Below the pieces are notes generated by a model. The model saw only the letters and a list, made by a program, of their open reading frames with translations, was not told the origin of the DNA and did no database searches. This document shows, one piece after another, positions 25,880 to 38,181 of a DNA stretch of 64,000 nt. The translations under genes and the position numbers were made by a program. Position 1 is the stretch's first letter; each line of letters opens with the position of its first letter. The stretch lies in NCBI GenBank assembly GCA_036426205.1, contig CM071586.1, positions 9,236,445-9,300,444 of the forward strand, in the 5' to 3' direction. This stretch comes from Ascaphus truei. Its lineage: Eukaryota > Chordata > Amphibia > Anura > Ascaphidae.

Positions 25880-27624
25880 TATATCCCCTCTCCCACAGTT
25901 CCCATTTTATACCATATCCCCAAAATTCACAAATCCCTCGCATCCCCCCCAGGTCACCCTATTATTTCAGGTATTAATTCAGTTACATCTAACTTATCGT
26001 TATATCTAGATTTTTATTTGCAACCTCTGGTTGCCTCACTACCATCACACCTTAAAGATACACTTTAGATGTGCAGGCTTTGTACACGAGCATCCCTCAC
26101 TCCAAGCGATGCAAAGCTGTAGAACATTTCTTCATGCAGAATAAACAAATACCACTTGCTCAGATTCAGTTTTATTTTGAGATTAATAGATTTTATTTTC
26201 AGTCACAGTAATTTTATGTTTGATTCTATATATTATTTGCAAGTTCTTGACACAACGATGGGGACAACATTTGCCCCATAATTTGCAAATTTATACATGG
26301 GTCAGTGGGAACTCCTCCATGTTGCCGATGTGCCTCCTCCACAGCTCATGCTGTGGAGGAGGTACATCGATGATATCCTCATTATATGGGAAAGGAGTGA
26401 GTCCTCACACTTGAACTTTATAACCACTTTGAATGATAATCAATACAATTTAAAATGTAGTGGCAGGGATAGCCCCTACCAGCATTCATTTTCTGGATTT
26501 GGACATTTTCATTGGGGATCCGAAGGTCCAAACAAAAACACATTTTAAAGAGACCAATGTTAATTCCAACCTTCACCCCACAAATGGGTAACAAATATCC
26601 CATATAACCAATTTTCACGGCGAAAGAGAATTTTCACCAATGAGCAGCGTTTTAACAAACAAGCCCTATTTTTGAAGGACAAATTCCTTCGAAAAGAATA
26701 TAAAGAGGACTTAATTGATGTGTCAATGGAATAAGGTTAAGAAAGTAAAAAAGAGCTTCCCTTTTACAATACAAACCAAAAAGAAAGAGGTACTAACATT
26801 AGATTGAATGGGGAATCTGATGATAAAAAATTTAAGAACATCGAATGAAGATCCTGCGTTTATCATTCAGTACAATAGAGGCCATGATGCTATAAGAAAA
26901 GCATTATATAAACACTGGAAGGTATTAAATCTGGATCCCATTTTGGGTTCCAGGGTGAAATCTAAACCAGACATTGTGTTTCGCAAAGCGCAGACCCTAA
27001 AGGGACTATTGGCCCCCAGTCAATTAAAGGCCCTCAAGAAAGAACCCAGTAGTATTCGAACCTGTAACAGGGACTTATCACTGTTGGAGAGACACTGCCT
27101 CTAAATCCAGCAGTGTGCTGGCTAATTGCACAGGCAATCAACCAGACTCCACCTGGCTGATTAGGACTTTTAGCAAAAGTCTGATCTGAGAAACCGGAAA
27201 GAGATTTCCTTAGCCCACAACTGGACTAACCAGAGGAAAAGATGTCTTGATGCACACAGAAGGACTGGATGCTGACAGCAAGACAAGGGGACAAGACCTC
27301 TATACCTGGACACCGAGAGTGCCATAGAACATAAGGGTGCAGACCCAGTCGAGCAGAGAGGCCTGCCCCTACAGCTACAAGAACAGATAAGAGACTTTCT
27401 TGTTGGACTGTTGTATATGTATATATATACACATATGTACTGTATGTATGCATACATCGATTGCCTTGTCTTTTCTATTACGTGTTTGAACCAAGCACTT
27501 GCAGCGGCATTTGATATATTTTGCCTGCTGCATAGTGCTAGTGTTTGTGGGTATTTTCACATTAGCCTATTTGTATTGGCTGGAGGGGAAACGTTATGCG
27601 CGCGAACACCTCTAACGTTAACCC

Positions 27625-27654
27625 CTGATGAAGCACGCTGTTGCGAAACGCGTT
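27625..27654 (+). ncRNA. Hammerhead-ribozyme-like core 2
   Basis: TAACCC-CTGATGA-A-GCA...TGC-GAAACGCGTT: stem II GCA/UGC, GAAAC, short stem III ACGCGU and a GUU cleavage triplet. It sits 500 bases after the Penelope-like RT frame in the same orientation, where a terminal repeat is expected. Pairing for stem I is imperfect. Confidence 0.4.
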
Positions 27655-28107
27655 GAGGTCACGTGAGGCTGTTCTAGCACGTACAGTATACTCATAGGCT
27701 GGGGAAATGCAAACCTGAAGCTCAAGCGATGGAGAGATCTGCCAGGCGTCGGCGCAAATTACTCTACATCAGCTTCGCCCTGGTTACCTGGTTTTGCAGC
27801 TTTCGGTTAGCATCTGTTTACCCCCCCATGTGGTTTTTCATACAGTTGCAATTTTCCATTGGTTGCTTTAGACTGCTTCACTTTCATGTACTCATTTACA
27901 AGTAATTTCATTGCTTTCGCTGTAAATTACTAATTTGTGTGATCTTTGAGATCTTATGTCTTTACATTTGTGTAATGAATTAGTATTCATTATTTTTTCC
28001 TGTGTATGGTTATTTTTTAACTTGTCCTAAGGTCCATTTTGGTCCTGTTAAATGTGTTTATACGGATCCCTGGTGCGCTGTGTGCATATTTTATATCGTG
28101 TGTGTAG
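27655..28107. other. Unannotated, probable Penelope-like terminal sequence
   Basis: T-rich non-coding sequence after the hammerhead-like core. No gene seen. Confidence 0.35.
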
Positions 28108-28295
28108 GACAGATGAATGTGTGTTGGAATTAGGAATAATTATAGAGCTGAGCGGATTGGGATATTTTTATGGATTGGAACCTGTCAAACGTGATAGAGT
28201 TTTATTTCTGGCCCTCAATGCAGGTCAGTGATTGACTCAATGAATCAATGAATTAAAGAGGAATGAGGGACGTAGGTTACACATTTTCTATAAAA
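28108..28295 (-). promoter_or_regulatory. Orphan copy of the gene-family upstream block
   Basis: Closely matches 20574-20757, but no TATA box or leader exon follows it on the minus strand; Penelope-like sequence does instead. It is either a relic of a lost paralog or a fragment duplicated during insertion of the 20.8-28.1 kb transposon cluster. Confidence 0.55.
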
Positions 28296-28482
28296 TACTA
28301 AGAATATGTCAGTTTGCGTCCCCGTGACAATGATAATCACAGTGCAATGTTAATCACAGTGCAATAACAATAATGGTGACCAGGTGACAAACTGCTCACT
28401 GAAGCTGCAATTACAATACTTCTCAGCTGAACAATTTATACAAGACCAAATATTGTACTATTCAACATGCTACACAGTACAG

Positions 28483-29069
28483 TGTGACCGCAGCCTTATC
28501 AAGGGTACCCAAGGGGCACCAAGAACTGAAGATGGGTTCGGTGAGAATCAAGGAATATTTTATTGCGAGTGCACAAGAAGATGACACATTAGCAAGCGGC
28601 TTCAGCATGATCTGGGGTGGGGTAATACCAACCTCAGTATTTATAGCCTTGGTTACAGAAAATAAGGCGGCACTGCCCTAATACAATCTAAAAACTCTAC
28701 ATATGCTTTACTTGAGCTTGGTTAGCATAAAACACCTGCCTACAGTTGTTTTTACCAAAATTAAGTTTTAATCTCCCTAGGAAGCACATGATATCCTGAA
28801 ATAGTCTCAGAGCAAACCTTGCCCACTCATACATTCTATCATACAGGAATGGTACAATAACAAAGTGCGTCAGGGTACAGATACATTTTATTGCTATAAT
28901 TCTGCGCGTTGACCCACAGGCACAGCCTTGGAACTTCTATTGTCAGCAAAACCCCTTACCCACAAACACTTATCACACGTCCACATAAAACAGAAGAGAC
29001 TAAATGGATGACCAGTAACCCCAGACCCTATTTCTTCTGTACAGCCCCCCTGTCAATAATTCTTTCACA
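28483..29069 (-). repeat. 3' LTR of the provirus (587 bp)
   Basis: Minus-strand ends TGTGAAAG...GGTCACA; homologous to 34442-34985 except for about 45 bases absent from the other. An AATAAA-type signal lies near the U5 end. Confidence 0.8.
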
Positions 29070-29082
29070 GTTCCCCCTTTTT
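29070..29082 (-). other. Polypurine tract of the provirus
   Basis: Minus strand AAAAAGGGGGAAC immediately before the TG of the 3' LTR, the expected plus-strand primer position. Confidence 0.7.
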
Positions 29083-29208
29083 ATACTTGAAACAGGAGTT
29101 CTCAGGTATAACCCGAAATTAGTTGGTCACATTGCTTAGTCTCTGAAATTCCAGTTCAGCCATGGTAGATCTTAGTGCTTCTTCTTTCCGTATACACTTC
29201 TCCAGATC

Positions 29209-29760
29209 CTATGCCAGGGATATAAAATCATATTCATCCCGATATTCATCCTTATTCCAGGTGATATTGTGATAGTTCGCAACTACAGTATCCAAGGATT
29301 TGTACAAGGAGGATTCTTCTGTTCCTTCTTCATGGAGGGCCACTATTTGTGGGAAAGGTCTGAGGCACTTGGTGAGTAGCAGTTTATAAGACACAAAGAT
29401 GACATACACTGTGAAGAGACAAAAAACAATTAGAATCAGTCCTTGGACAATTTTTGCTCTGAGAGATCCCAGTCATGCACTTAGACCAAAGAAATGACCA
29501 CTCAACCTAGCATCACCATCCATTCCTATATTATCGATTGTTTTCTGTAATGTCTAAACTTTACCTAAATGCTTCCTGACATCCATACTCCTATCTTCTA
29601 TCCAGGTACAACTACAACATTATGCCCCAATAGTCTTACACAGCCCTCCTCTATCCGCCAGCAGCATATTCGGTCCTATCTGATGGGACTACTATTTCCC
29701 TGATCTGTTTCTGTTCTGAATGTGTACACCTCTTCTGAATAGACATACGAGGAGACTATT
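29209..29760 (-). pseudogene. Retroviral envelope transmembrane-subunit remnant
   Basis: The open stretch at 29209-29409 covers the end of a hydrophobic membrane span followed by a cytoplasmic tail. Upstream, in the same sense, is a C-x6-CC disulphide motif of the kind found in gamma-type envelope TM subunits, then a hydrophobic anchor. Several in-frame stops and at least one frameshift separate these pieces. The surface subunit is not recognised. Non-functional. Confidence 0.65.
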
Positions 29761-30184
29761 TTGTGAAAATATATTGAATAACATTTCTACCTGGTCAATT
29801 TTTCTATATAAATATTAGTAAGCACATTGGATCTTGACATAGCCTTAAATATTGTTAGGTATGGGCATATAACTCACCCTTCCTGCAGCACTTAAAGGCA
29901 TGTGTACAGAGACACAGCAACATTTAATATTAATACTGAAGGCCATTCTATTTGCTATATCTAGCAAACCATCTGTCTCCTCTACTATCTCCAGCTGTCC
30001 TAACACGCAAAGGTATATAAGAATCTGGAACCCTTTCATTTTCGTAATTCTTTCGTTTAGTTGTCAGATAAAGAAAAATAACAAAACAAATAACCCCCAA
30101 TAGTAACCCAACCAGGATCCACTGATCTGTTTAGTAGTTTCCAATCGGAGTCCAGAGCCAGGTGTTAGTATCTGAAATGTAAAA

Positions 30185-30605
30185 AATGTAAGGTTAATAC
30201 AGAATACAACAATACTTGGTACGGGCCCTTCCACCTGGGCTGCAATGCATGTTTTCGTGTAAATGATTTAACCGTCACCCAGTCTTCAAACTTGAGTAGG
30301 TGCACTTTCAGGTTCTATAATGTAGGCTGTACAGCTTGGACCTGTGCATATAGAAACTGTAATTTGTTCGTTAGTTGCATGCTTTTGTGAGTAGGTGTGC
30401 TACGGATGGACATAAGAGCAACAGAACGTAAGTCAATTGCTGATATAGCAAGTCTGGGGCCCACCAATCCCAGGAAACAATATCAATTATCCCCCTTTTG
30501 TTCACATACATAAAGGATGATGGCATTTAAAACATTAGCGGCTAAGAAGCACGCTTGGTTGCTTGATCTACAGCAAAATTACCCTGGGAAATAGGGTCTT
30601 TGATG
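30185..30605 (-). pseudogene. Retroviral pol remnant (RNase H end and integrase C-terminus)
   Basis: On the minus strand, about 30545-30605 resembles the end of RNase H (G-N-x-x-x-D-x-A-T-K pattern). About 30200-30300 resembles the SH3-like C-terminal part of integrase (W-V-x-V ... PRWKGPYQVLL). Most of the integrase core between them is deleted. Confidence 0.65.
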
Positions 30606-30936
30606 TGTAGCGACCATAACAATAACTACAGTAGTGCTTGTGGTAAAAGTAAAGCCTGTAGTAGGTCTTTAACACATGTGGCATTGGCAATGGGGAACCT
30701 ATCAGATGTAAGAAAAACCCTCAAACCTTGGGTAGGAGATTTGCATTAAAACCTCATGCTGGGAACAAATAATATCTGATACCAAATTATCCGTTGTATC
30801 TCTCTGACAGGAAGCATCACAATACCAAATAAAATCTGGATTGCTCAGAGATACATTCTTTAAGATGAGAGGTTAAAGACACGGGATTCAAACTGGGACA
30901 CCTGTGGAGAGAAAAATGGGCAAAAGTTATGAAATG

Positions 30937-31152
30937 CAGCTCAACCCCCCTTATAACGCTGCGCTTGGGATGCAAAGAATCACATCGCGTTATAAGCGGA
31001 TCGCGTTAGAAACAATGTACAATTGTATGCGTTGTACAATAAAAAATCGTGTTGTGAAGTATTCATAAATATGAAAAGTGGGAGCCACGCGGGCACCGCG
31101 TTATAAGCAGATCCGCGTTGTAACGGATCCGCGCTATAACGGGGTTGGGCTG
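30937..31152. mobile_element. MITE related to the 24067 transposon
   Basis: Starts CAGCTCAACC and ends GGTTGGGCTG, with internal GCGTTATAAGCGGATCGCG. About 216 bp; a deletion derivative of the same family, inserted in the provirus. Confidence 0.75.
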
Positions 31153-31734
31153 TATGTCACAAATGTAGTTAACTTTGCAGTAAAAAATGATTCCGTATCG
31201 GACTCCACACTGCTGTACTGTATTCATTGTGAAGCACTGAGCACACTCCTGACGCTTTACAAATAAAGACACACATACTCAGTATTAATTATTTTAAATT
31301 ACTGTAATAGTATCGGAACCCGCGGCACAGTCCTGGGCGTAGAGCCAGCTAGCTGTCTGGACTTGCCACCAAATGTCCTTAGGCAGAACAGATAAAGACT
31401 TTTCAGTATTCCAAATATTAATTGCTTTTTTTCTAACATACTTTTAAAACATAACATTTGTATATATAAAATTATATTACATGTTAAATTTAAACATTAT
31501 GCAGTGTAAACATTCTATACCATAGAGTGACATGCCATACATTTCACTTCACAAGACACAATGCCTCTCTCTTAATTGTTTAATTGTGCTCAGAACAGAG
31601 AAATATTTGACATACAGTATTGAGCAGCAGAGTTTAAAATTGAGCTTTTCCCAAAGCCCAATGCAGGCTAAATTTTCCATTGCACCCCCCAAAATAAAAT
31701 GGCAAAAAAAGGGGCAAGACTGTGAGGATCGGCA

Positions 31735-31925
31735 TTAGGTCCCGCCCTCGCGACAAGTCCCGTGAGAACATGGGTGACGCGTCACAGACCAGGGAAGCTA
31801 CCCAAAGGAGCAGCGCTGTCAGACAGAGGGATACCTCCAGGATCAGGCTTAGGCCCCGCCCCCACGCCCATGTCCCGTGACGACACGGGTGATGCATCAC
31901 CCCCGCAGGAAACCACGCACCGGCG
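31735..31925. repeat. Tandem duplication of about 100 bp
   Basis: Two diverged units, each with a GGC.TTAGG.CCCGCCC start, TCCCGTGA and a GGGTGA.GC.TCAC core. Confidence 0.6.
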
Positions 31926-32239
31926 CCGTGTCACGTAGAGCACACGCGGGGTTAATCCTGAGACTGCACACTAATCCCAGATCACCTGAACCTGCGGCTC
32001 ACTCCGCCTCCGGCCTACCATTGGGTGCTTGCTACCGAGTGGGTGGTTCATGCTAATGTGTGGCAGCTGCTTGCAGGCGGCTCATTGGTCACCTGCCCTT
32101 TATATGCTCAGCCAGCCCGCTGACAAATTGGCTAAGCATAATTCTTCGTTCCTGAACGTAGTGCTTACCTCAAGCATCTGCTGCCTTGTCCAAATGCCTT
32201 GTGCATTTTTGATCCTGTGTTGTCTCTTAGTGTTTTGAT

Positions 32240-32580
32240 TGTAACCGCAGGGCAGCGGAAACCCATGGAGACCACCTGAGGACCCCGGGTACCACCTGCG
32301 GAACCACGGGGGACACCTGCGGGGATGAACCGGGGGCCCCACAGCTGTGGGGGCCCCTCGTGAACCCACAGGGACCACCCGAGGGCCCCAGACCCCCATG
32401 GGAACCACACGAGGGCCTCCATACACCTGTGGGGATGACACGGGGACCCCCAGACACCCCATTGGGGCTCCTAGGGACCACCTGGAGGCCCGCAGACACC
32501 TATGGGCACCCCCCGGGGTGCACTGTGGGACCTGCGGACACCCTTCGAGCCCACCGGGGACCCCCGTCAGCCTGGGGTAT
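32240..32580. repeat. GC-rich minisatellite
   Basis: About nine irregular 30-38 bp units built on GGGGACCACCTG / CACCTGTGGGGATGA. The Pro/Gly-rich frames in several phases reflect the repeat and have no gene context. Confidence 0.75.
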
Positions 32581-32809
32581 TAATCCCATATATATAAAAA
32601 TATATCATGTTTTTATGGGGGGGGGGGGCACAGGGGGTGTAATGTTTCTTAAATATGGTAATGTTTATTGGGGGCCTAAGAGGTGGGTAGTGGGGCTGTT
32701 ATGTGTATTGTTTTTATTATGGGTAAGCGGGGTGGGTGAAGGGGGTTTTGTCCCCATGCATGTGTGTTTAGGCCTTCCGGGTGGGTAGTAGGGGAGGGTT
32801 GGTTAACCC

Positions 32810-33860
32810 CTTAATGACTCTAGCAGTAACTAAGCGCTAAGGTGATTAAGGGGTTAGGGGACATTAGATTGTCTTTTTTTTATTGCTCTGTATTGTTTGC
32901 AGCACCGGAGGGCATGGACGGGATGAGATTTATTTACTTTATTTATGCTGATTAATGTTGTATTTTAAATGGGCAAATGCACTATTATTTATAAGTGGAT
33001 AATAGTAATTTTGCACATTATTGTACTGTATGTGTTAGGGGCGAGGGGGGGTATTAGATATTGTAAGGTTTATTGTGGGCCTAGGAGGTTGGTAGTGGGG
33101 CTGTTTTGTGCATTTTCTTTTCGTATTGTGGATAGCGGGGGTGGGTGAAAGGGGTACACTGGCGACACGTTTTATTGAAGCACGACTAGCACCGCAAGCC
33201 GGGGGATGCCCCGGCGTGCTAGCCGCACTCCCTCAGCGTGCCGCGCATCACCGATGCGCGGTCACGCGTCATCGGGTGCCTGCGCCCCCTGCACGCGCGT
33301 CCAGGGCTCCCCGAGGGAGCCCTGGTGTCCCGCGATGTGGGGGACGGCGGCAGGGGGTTCCGGGGGACCCGGCGGACCCGGCAGCGGGAAGGAGAAAGCC
33401 CCGATCGGAGGGCGCTCCTCAGCTGCTTCGGCGCGCGCCCGGCACCCTCCGGCGCGCGCCAGGTTACTGCTGCGGCCGAGAACGGGCAAATGCTCGAATA
33501 AACTCGGCCGCAGCAGTAGTAGCCCCAAGGATGGGCGTTTAGGCCTTGCAGGTGTGTAGCGAGAGGGGTTAAGTCCAGTCGCAACCCCCCCACAAGGCTT
33601 AAACACCCACCAAGGGCCAAATACCCCCTTCACCCACCCCCGCTACCCACAATAAGCCTGGCACGGGTGGTTAACCCCTTTATTACCTTAGCAGTTAGCC
33701 ACTAAGGTAATGAAGCTGCCTGTAAATGCATTTTTCCTGTATCTGATTCATGCCGGGGGTCTGCGGTGTTGGTATTAATGTGTATCAGCTCTGGAGACCC
33801 CCGGCATCAATCCGATGCAAGAAAAAGGAATGATTTTTTCTAAGTCCCCGTCTCCCCGCT
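32810..33860. repeat. Dispersed repeat family with GC-rich core and TTACCTTAG hairpin
   Basis: Contains TTAACCCCTT, CACCCACCAAGGGCCAAATA and the hairpin ATTACCTTAG / CTAAGGTAAT (33685-33712). Related pieces lie at about 45780-46290, 47540-47650 and 53930-54150. A GC-rich segment (33190-33540) gives overlapping Arg/Ala/Pro frames on both strands that I do not regard as genes. Confidence 0.6.
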
Positions 33861-34420
33861 CATCGCCACTTCTCCCCACATTCTTGCCAACTTTTTGTGG
33901 CGGGACGATTTGGAGAGGAACTCTCAATTCTAGATTGGCGATCAGCTGCGATAAGCTGGTCGGGGCTACTAGAATTGAGCGTGTTTGAAAAACTGTCAAG
34001 CAATGCCAAAAAGTGGCTTATCGCCGCGCATCTGCCAGAAAAAAAAAATTCGGAAAAAACCCACCGATTTTTGCTCTTATCGCCAGCTTTTCAGGGCTTA
34101 CTGAATCGTGGTAGGCTTTTTTTATGCTAGGAGCTGGCGATAAGTGGCTTATCGGCGTTTACTGCATGAGGCCATATATTCCTTAGTCACAAAGACAAAA
34201 GTCACAAAGACAATTCCTTATATTTTTAAATTATAAATATTTATTATTACTCACGGGATTCCGTCACTCAGGTGAAGCTAGGAAAAGTTCAGGGTTTTAC
34301 CAAGACATTCAGCAATGAAACTAGAGCCATTTAGACAAGATGGCTCACCCCAGCATGGTTGGCCTGGTGAATGTCTCGGGATCTCCCGTTCCTCATCCAG
34401 TCTTGGTCCCGAGATGTAGG
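33861..34420. other. Provirus leader region / unassigned
   Basis: AT-rich sequence between the dispersed repeat and the primer site. A CCCGTGAGT on the minus strand near 34250 could be the viral splice donor. No gag frame survives. Confidence 0.4.
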
Positions 34421-34440
34421 AATCCCACTTCTAACACCGA
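34421..34440 (-). other. Primer-binding site, tRNA-Leu type
   Basis: Minus strand immediately after the 5' LTR reads TCGGTGTTAGAAGTGGGATT, close to the complement of a tRNA-Leu 3' end (TGGTGTCAGAAGTGGGATT), with mismatches at two or three positions. Confidence 0.65.
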
Positions 34441-34441
34441 C

Positions 34442-34985
34442 TGTGACCGCAGCCTTATCAAGGGTACCCCAGGGCCACCGGGAACTGCAGACAGCTTCGG
34501 TGAGAATCAAGGAATCTTTATTGCGAGTGCAATGGAGATGACGCGTTAGCAAGTGGCTTTAGCGTGATATGGGGTGGGGTTATACCATCCCCAGTATTTA
34601 TAGCCTTGGTTACAGAAAATAAGGCGGCACTGTCCTATTACAATCTAAAAACACTACATATGCTTTATTTAAGCATGGTTAGCATAAAATACCTGCCTCC
34701 CATATAGTTGTTTTTACCAGTCTCAGAGCAAACCTTGCCCACTCATACATTCTATCATAGAGAAATGGTACAATAACAAAGTGCATCAGGATAATGATAA
34801 TTTGTATCGCTATAATTCTGGGCATTGACCCAGAGGCACAAACGTGGAACTTCCATTGTCAGCGAAACTCCTTACCCTGAAACACATATAAAACGTCCAC
34901 ATAAAACAAAAGAGACAAAATGGATGACTAGTAACCCCATACCCTCTTTCTTCTGCATAGCCCCCCTGTCCGTAATTTTTTCACA
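34442..34985 (-). repeat. 5' LTR of the provirus (544 bp)
   Basis: Same termini as the 3' LTR (TGTGAAAA...GGTCACA); bounded outside by ACAG. Confidence 0.8.
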
Positions 34986-35239
34986 ACAGTAACAAAGAGT
35001 ATCTGTATATACAGTATAATTGAATTGAATTATCCTTTTACACATAGCTGCCAAATAGAGTGTAACAAGAGACAGGGGGTGCCCAATGCTGCATCCAATT
35101 GACAAAACATATAAAGTAAAATACTTCAATAATAATAATTGGTTATTTAGTTAACCCTTTGGCCAAAGGCGTCATAAGCCTGCATACCAACGTCAAGGTA
35201 TAACCAAAATAATGCAGGTCCTACACTACACTGTGAAAC

Positions 35240-35950
35240 CTTTCCTTTTACCTCTGTGAGAGGGGAAAAAACCATAATGGGTCTTGTTCCTGCAGCAAGA
35301 GTGTAATAGGATCACCCACTTACGTCCATCAGCTGACCTATAGGCGGACGCTCACCAAGGTATACAAGGGAGACTGGTTATGGTGAAATTAAATAAGGCT
35401 TTATTGCGCCTGTTTCCTTAACATCAGGAAACCATCCAAACAAGAGGTAAACAAAGCTTCTATTCACTTGGGAGTATTTCTAGTGAAATACTATGCAATC
35501 TACCACTCCCTTTAGATAAGCATGTTTCCCAGCCCCAAACATATAGCATGAAATGAACAGATATAAAAAGTCTTATAAATGAAAGTCTTATCTGTTAGCT
35601 GGGCTGCTGCAAGGGAAGCTTCTCTGCTCTCTTGGAACCGCACCCTTGTGTGCACAGGAAATGTCCAGCTCCCGGTTAGAATCTTGTCCCCTTTGTCTTG
35701 TGGTCAGCTTGTCGCTCAAGACATATGTCCTTCCTTGGTTCAGCCCAGTTGTGGACTAAGGAATCTCTGCTCTGTCTCCAAGTTCAGCTCAGGTGTGAGC
35801 TAAGGAGTCTCACTTTCTGTCTCAAAAGACAGGTTTTTCTAAGCAATCTAATCAGGCAGTGGTGTTTGTTAATTGACTACCAGCAGTTAACCACCACACT
35901 GCTGGATTAGAGGCACATTACCTGAATAGGGATAACTGCCCTGTTACACA
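35240..35950 (-). repeat. LTR of a Gypsy-like element (outer end unresolved)
   Basis: On the minus strand a purine tract (ACAGGGGAGG) is followed at 35950 by TGTGTAACAGGGCAG, with an AATAAAGCC polyadenylation signal at about 35400. I cannot fix the far end. Weak similarity to 44820-45300 supports LTR identity. Confidence 0.5.
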
Positions 35951-38087
35951 CCTCCCCTGTTTGTGGGAAGCTCGGGCTTGCCACGGCCAAAGCCCATCCT
36001 TCCACTCTCATTCTAGATATCTCTGTGACTTGAATGAGAGTGGATGGAGGAAGAGAACCCTCAGTCCCGCTGGGATTGGAGCCCTTTCTCCAGTTTATTC
36101 GCGTCTCCTCCCGAAGGTGCTTGAGATCAGCACTCCTCAGTCGCTCAAGGAGGACTTTTTCTAAGTATAGTCTTTTTGCTATGTGCGCGGTCATGAGATT
36201 TCCCTCAGGTCGGGTGCTCGTCTTATTGTAGGCAGACTGTATGCCAGTATTTGCAGAGCGTTTAAAAACAGCCCTTTGAGTTCTCTGCTCTTGAAGCTGT
36301 CTCTCTGCCATTTTTCCACTCAATGGGGTTGCTAGTTCAGCCTCTTTGGGATTGAGTTGCAATTCCAGATCCACTTCCAGAGAATGTCCCATCTTTTCAG
36401 CTTCATCAGCTAAGGATTCCTCTGGTTTTGATTCAGCACGTGTACCTTCTTTTATTGCCTGTTGGGTGGCTGAAGGTATTGCTAATGCTCTTTTAGGTGG
36501 TTCACATTTTGCAACCTTGTCTTTCAGACGAGCGGTATTCCCAGCTCTCACTGTACCCTTGTCTTCATGGGTTTTTGTGGCTTTGGGATACTGACGCTTA
36601 GTCAGGGTCAATACTTGTCCTTGTAGAACTGTAATCTCATCCACGAGAGATCCCTGTTTTTTGAGTGCGTCTTGCAAGTCTCTTCTCAAGGAATTTATCT
36701 GCATGCTTTGCTTTCTCTGAGCTTGCTTCCACATTTTTATTGCATTGTGAAGCACTATGAACTTCTTTGCTTGGGCCACAGTTACTTGTTTCAGTTTCTG
36801 GACCTTCTTGTGCTCCCTTTTGTGCCGCGTCACCTGGGTTCTAAGCTTGGCCTTTAGCATTGCTTTGGTGATGCTCAGGGTATCCTTCAGTTTCTCATGC
36901 TGCTTTGCGAGGACATACTGGGTAATCAGTCATTCCTGCAGCACTTGAATTTCTTTAACAGCCTGCAGAGTTCGCTGCTTCTCCTTGGCCTTCTCGAGGT
37001 GCGTACGCAGACCTTGCTGTTGGTTCTGCAGTCGGTGCTCTGCTTCAAACTTCTCACCTTCCAAAAGTCTATTTATTTCTTTAAGCTCGTGCAGCTTTTC
37101 ATTTTTTTCCTTGACGTCGTTTGTCAAATTAAAATTTTCTTCTTTGAGTTTTAAGTTTTTTCTTTGTAATCTTAAATTTTCTCCTTTTTCAGTCTCTGTA
37201 CTATTCAGGGCCTCCTTGCAGTCCTCCTTCCATTTACGCACATCTGCTTTGAGAATGACAGTCTCCTGGCGTGAGACTTCCTTCTCTAGGTTGAGGGTTT
37301 GAAGCTCCTTCTGGGAGACTTAGAGATCTGTATTAAGATTGACAATCGTTTCTTTAGAAATGTCCAGCTCCTCAGTGACACTGTGTAGTTCCTTTCTGGA
37401 AACTTCCAGATCTGTGCAGCAGCTGTTTGTCTCATGATGTGAAGCATCCAGTGCTCTGCGGAGTGTCTGAACCTCTTTATGAGATACGTCCACCTCTGTC
37501 TTGACACTGTTGACCTCCTGTTGTGAGGCATTCAGCTCTATGCGAAGAGTGTGAACCTCTTGCTGGAAGACTGTCATCTGCTTCAGTGCCTCCTCATACT
37601 TCCGCTTTAGCGTAGCCATCATTTTATCAGATTGGCTCTGCTTTTCATCCATGGCAGAAATAGTAGCATTTGCAGTACCTAGCTCAGTCTTGAGATCGTC
37701 CAATACTATCCTGGCTGCAGAGTACATTGCGAGCACCGTCTTCTGTAACTCAGCATTATCTTTCAGTAGCTCCGCGTAATCATCTTTCTTTTGTTTTAAT
37801 TGTTCACGGAGTATATCACAGTAATGCCTGGCATTTTTCAGGGCATCCGCAGGGCTGGTCAAGGGATCGATACTCACTGGTTCCGGCTCTGCTTCCCTGG
37901 GATGGTTGGTTGAGGGTTCTTCACTGTTGGCACCGGACAGACACATATTTGGGGTACACGACTTCTGCCTTGGGCCCTCTGGATATTCGGTTATCCGCGG
38001 GACGAGTTCTCCATTTTCTCTAGGCTACAGGGCATCTCGGTCCCCCTTTTTCTCCACAGGGTCTGCGGACGTGTCTGTTCCTTCCAT
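35907..38087 (-). pseudogene. Coiled-coil protein of an LTR element, copy 1
   Basis: A reading frame of about 720 codons with an ATG at 38085-38087 in good Kozak context (ACCATGG), broken by a stop and frameshift soon after the start and by in-frame stops at about 37320 (TAA) and 36930 (TGA). The product is Glu/Lys/Gln-rich coiled coil. Residues encoded at about 37560-37330 form five to six 14-residue repeats of the type QQEVNSVKTEVDVS (two heptads each). The C-terminal third is basic, with HKREHKKVQKLKQ. The frame runs about 40 bases into the LTR. No zinc knuckle, protease or RT is seen. It could be a divergent Gag or a captured host coiled-coil gene. Confidence 0.55.
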
Positions 38088-38181
38088 GGTAAGTGAAGAA
38101 CCGCTTTTCTTTTTCCGCCTTTTTGTTTTGGATGACTACGTCCCATCCGGAATACTGGGGTCTCCTTCTTTATTTAATAGT

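Larger units (their letters stand above)
28483..34985 (-). mobile_element. Degraded endogenous retrovirus (minus strand) with both LTRs
   Basis: Two LTRs in the same orientation, an identical ACAG on each outer side (28479-28482 and 34986-34989, a target-site duplication), a polypurine tract before the 3' LTR and a tRNA-Leu-like primer site after the 5' LTR. Remnants of RNase H, integrase and envelope lie at 29.2-30.6 kb. The rest of gag and pol is missing or replaced by a DNA transposon, tandem repeats and GC-rich dispersed repeat (30.9-34.2 kb). No intact viral gene. Confidence 0.82.

Noticed and set aside
33108..33633. Overlapping GC-rich frames on both strands, possible CpG-island gene
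   Set aside because: Part of a dispersed repeat inside a provirus; no family similarity and frames open on both strands by composition.
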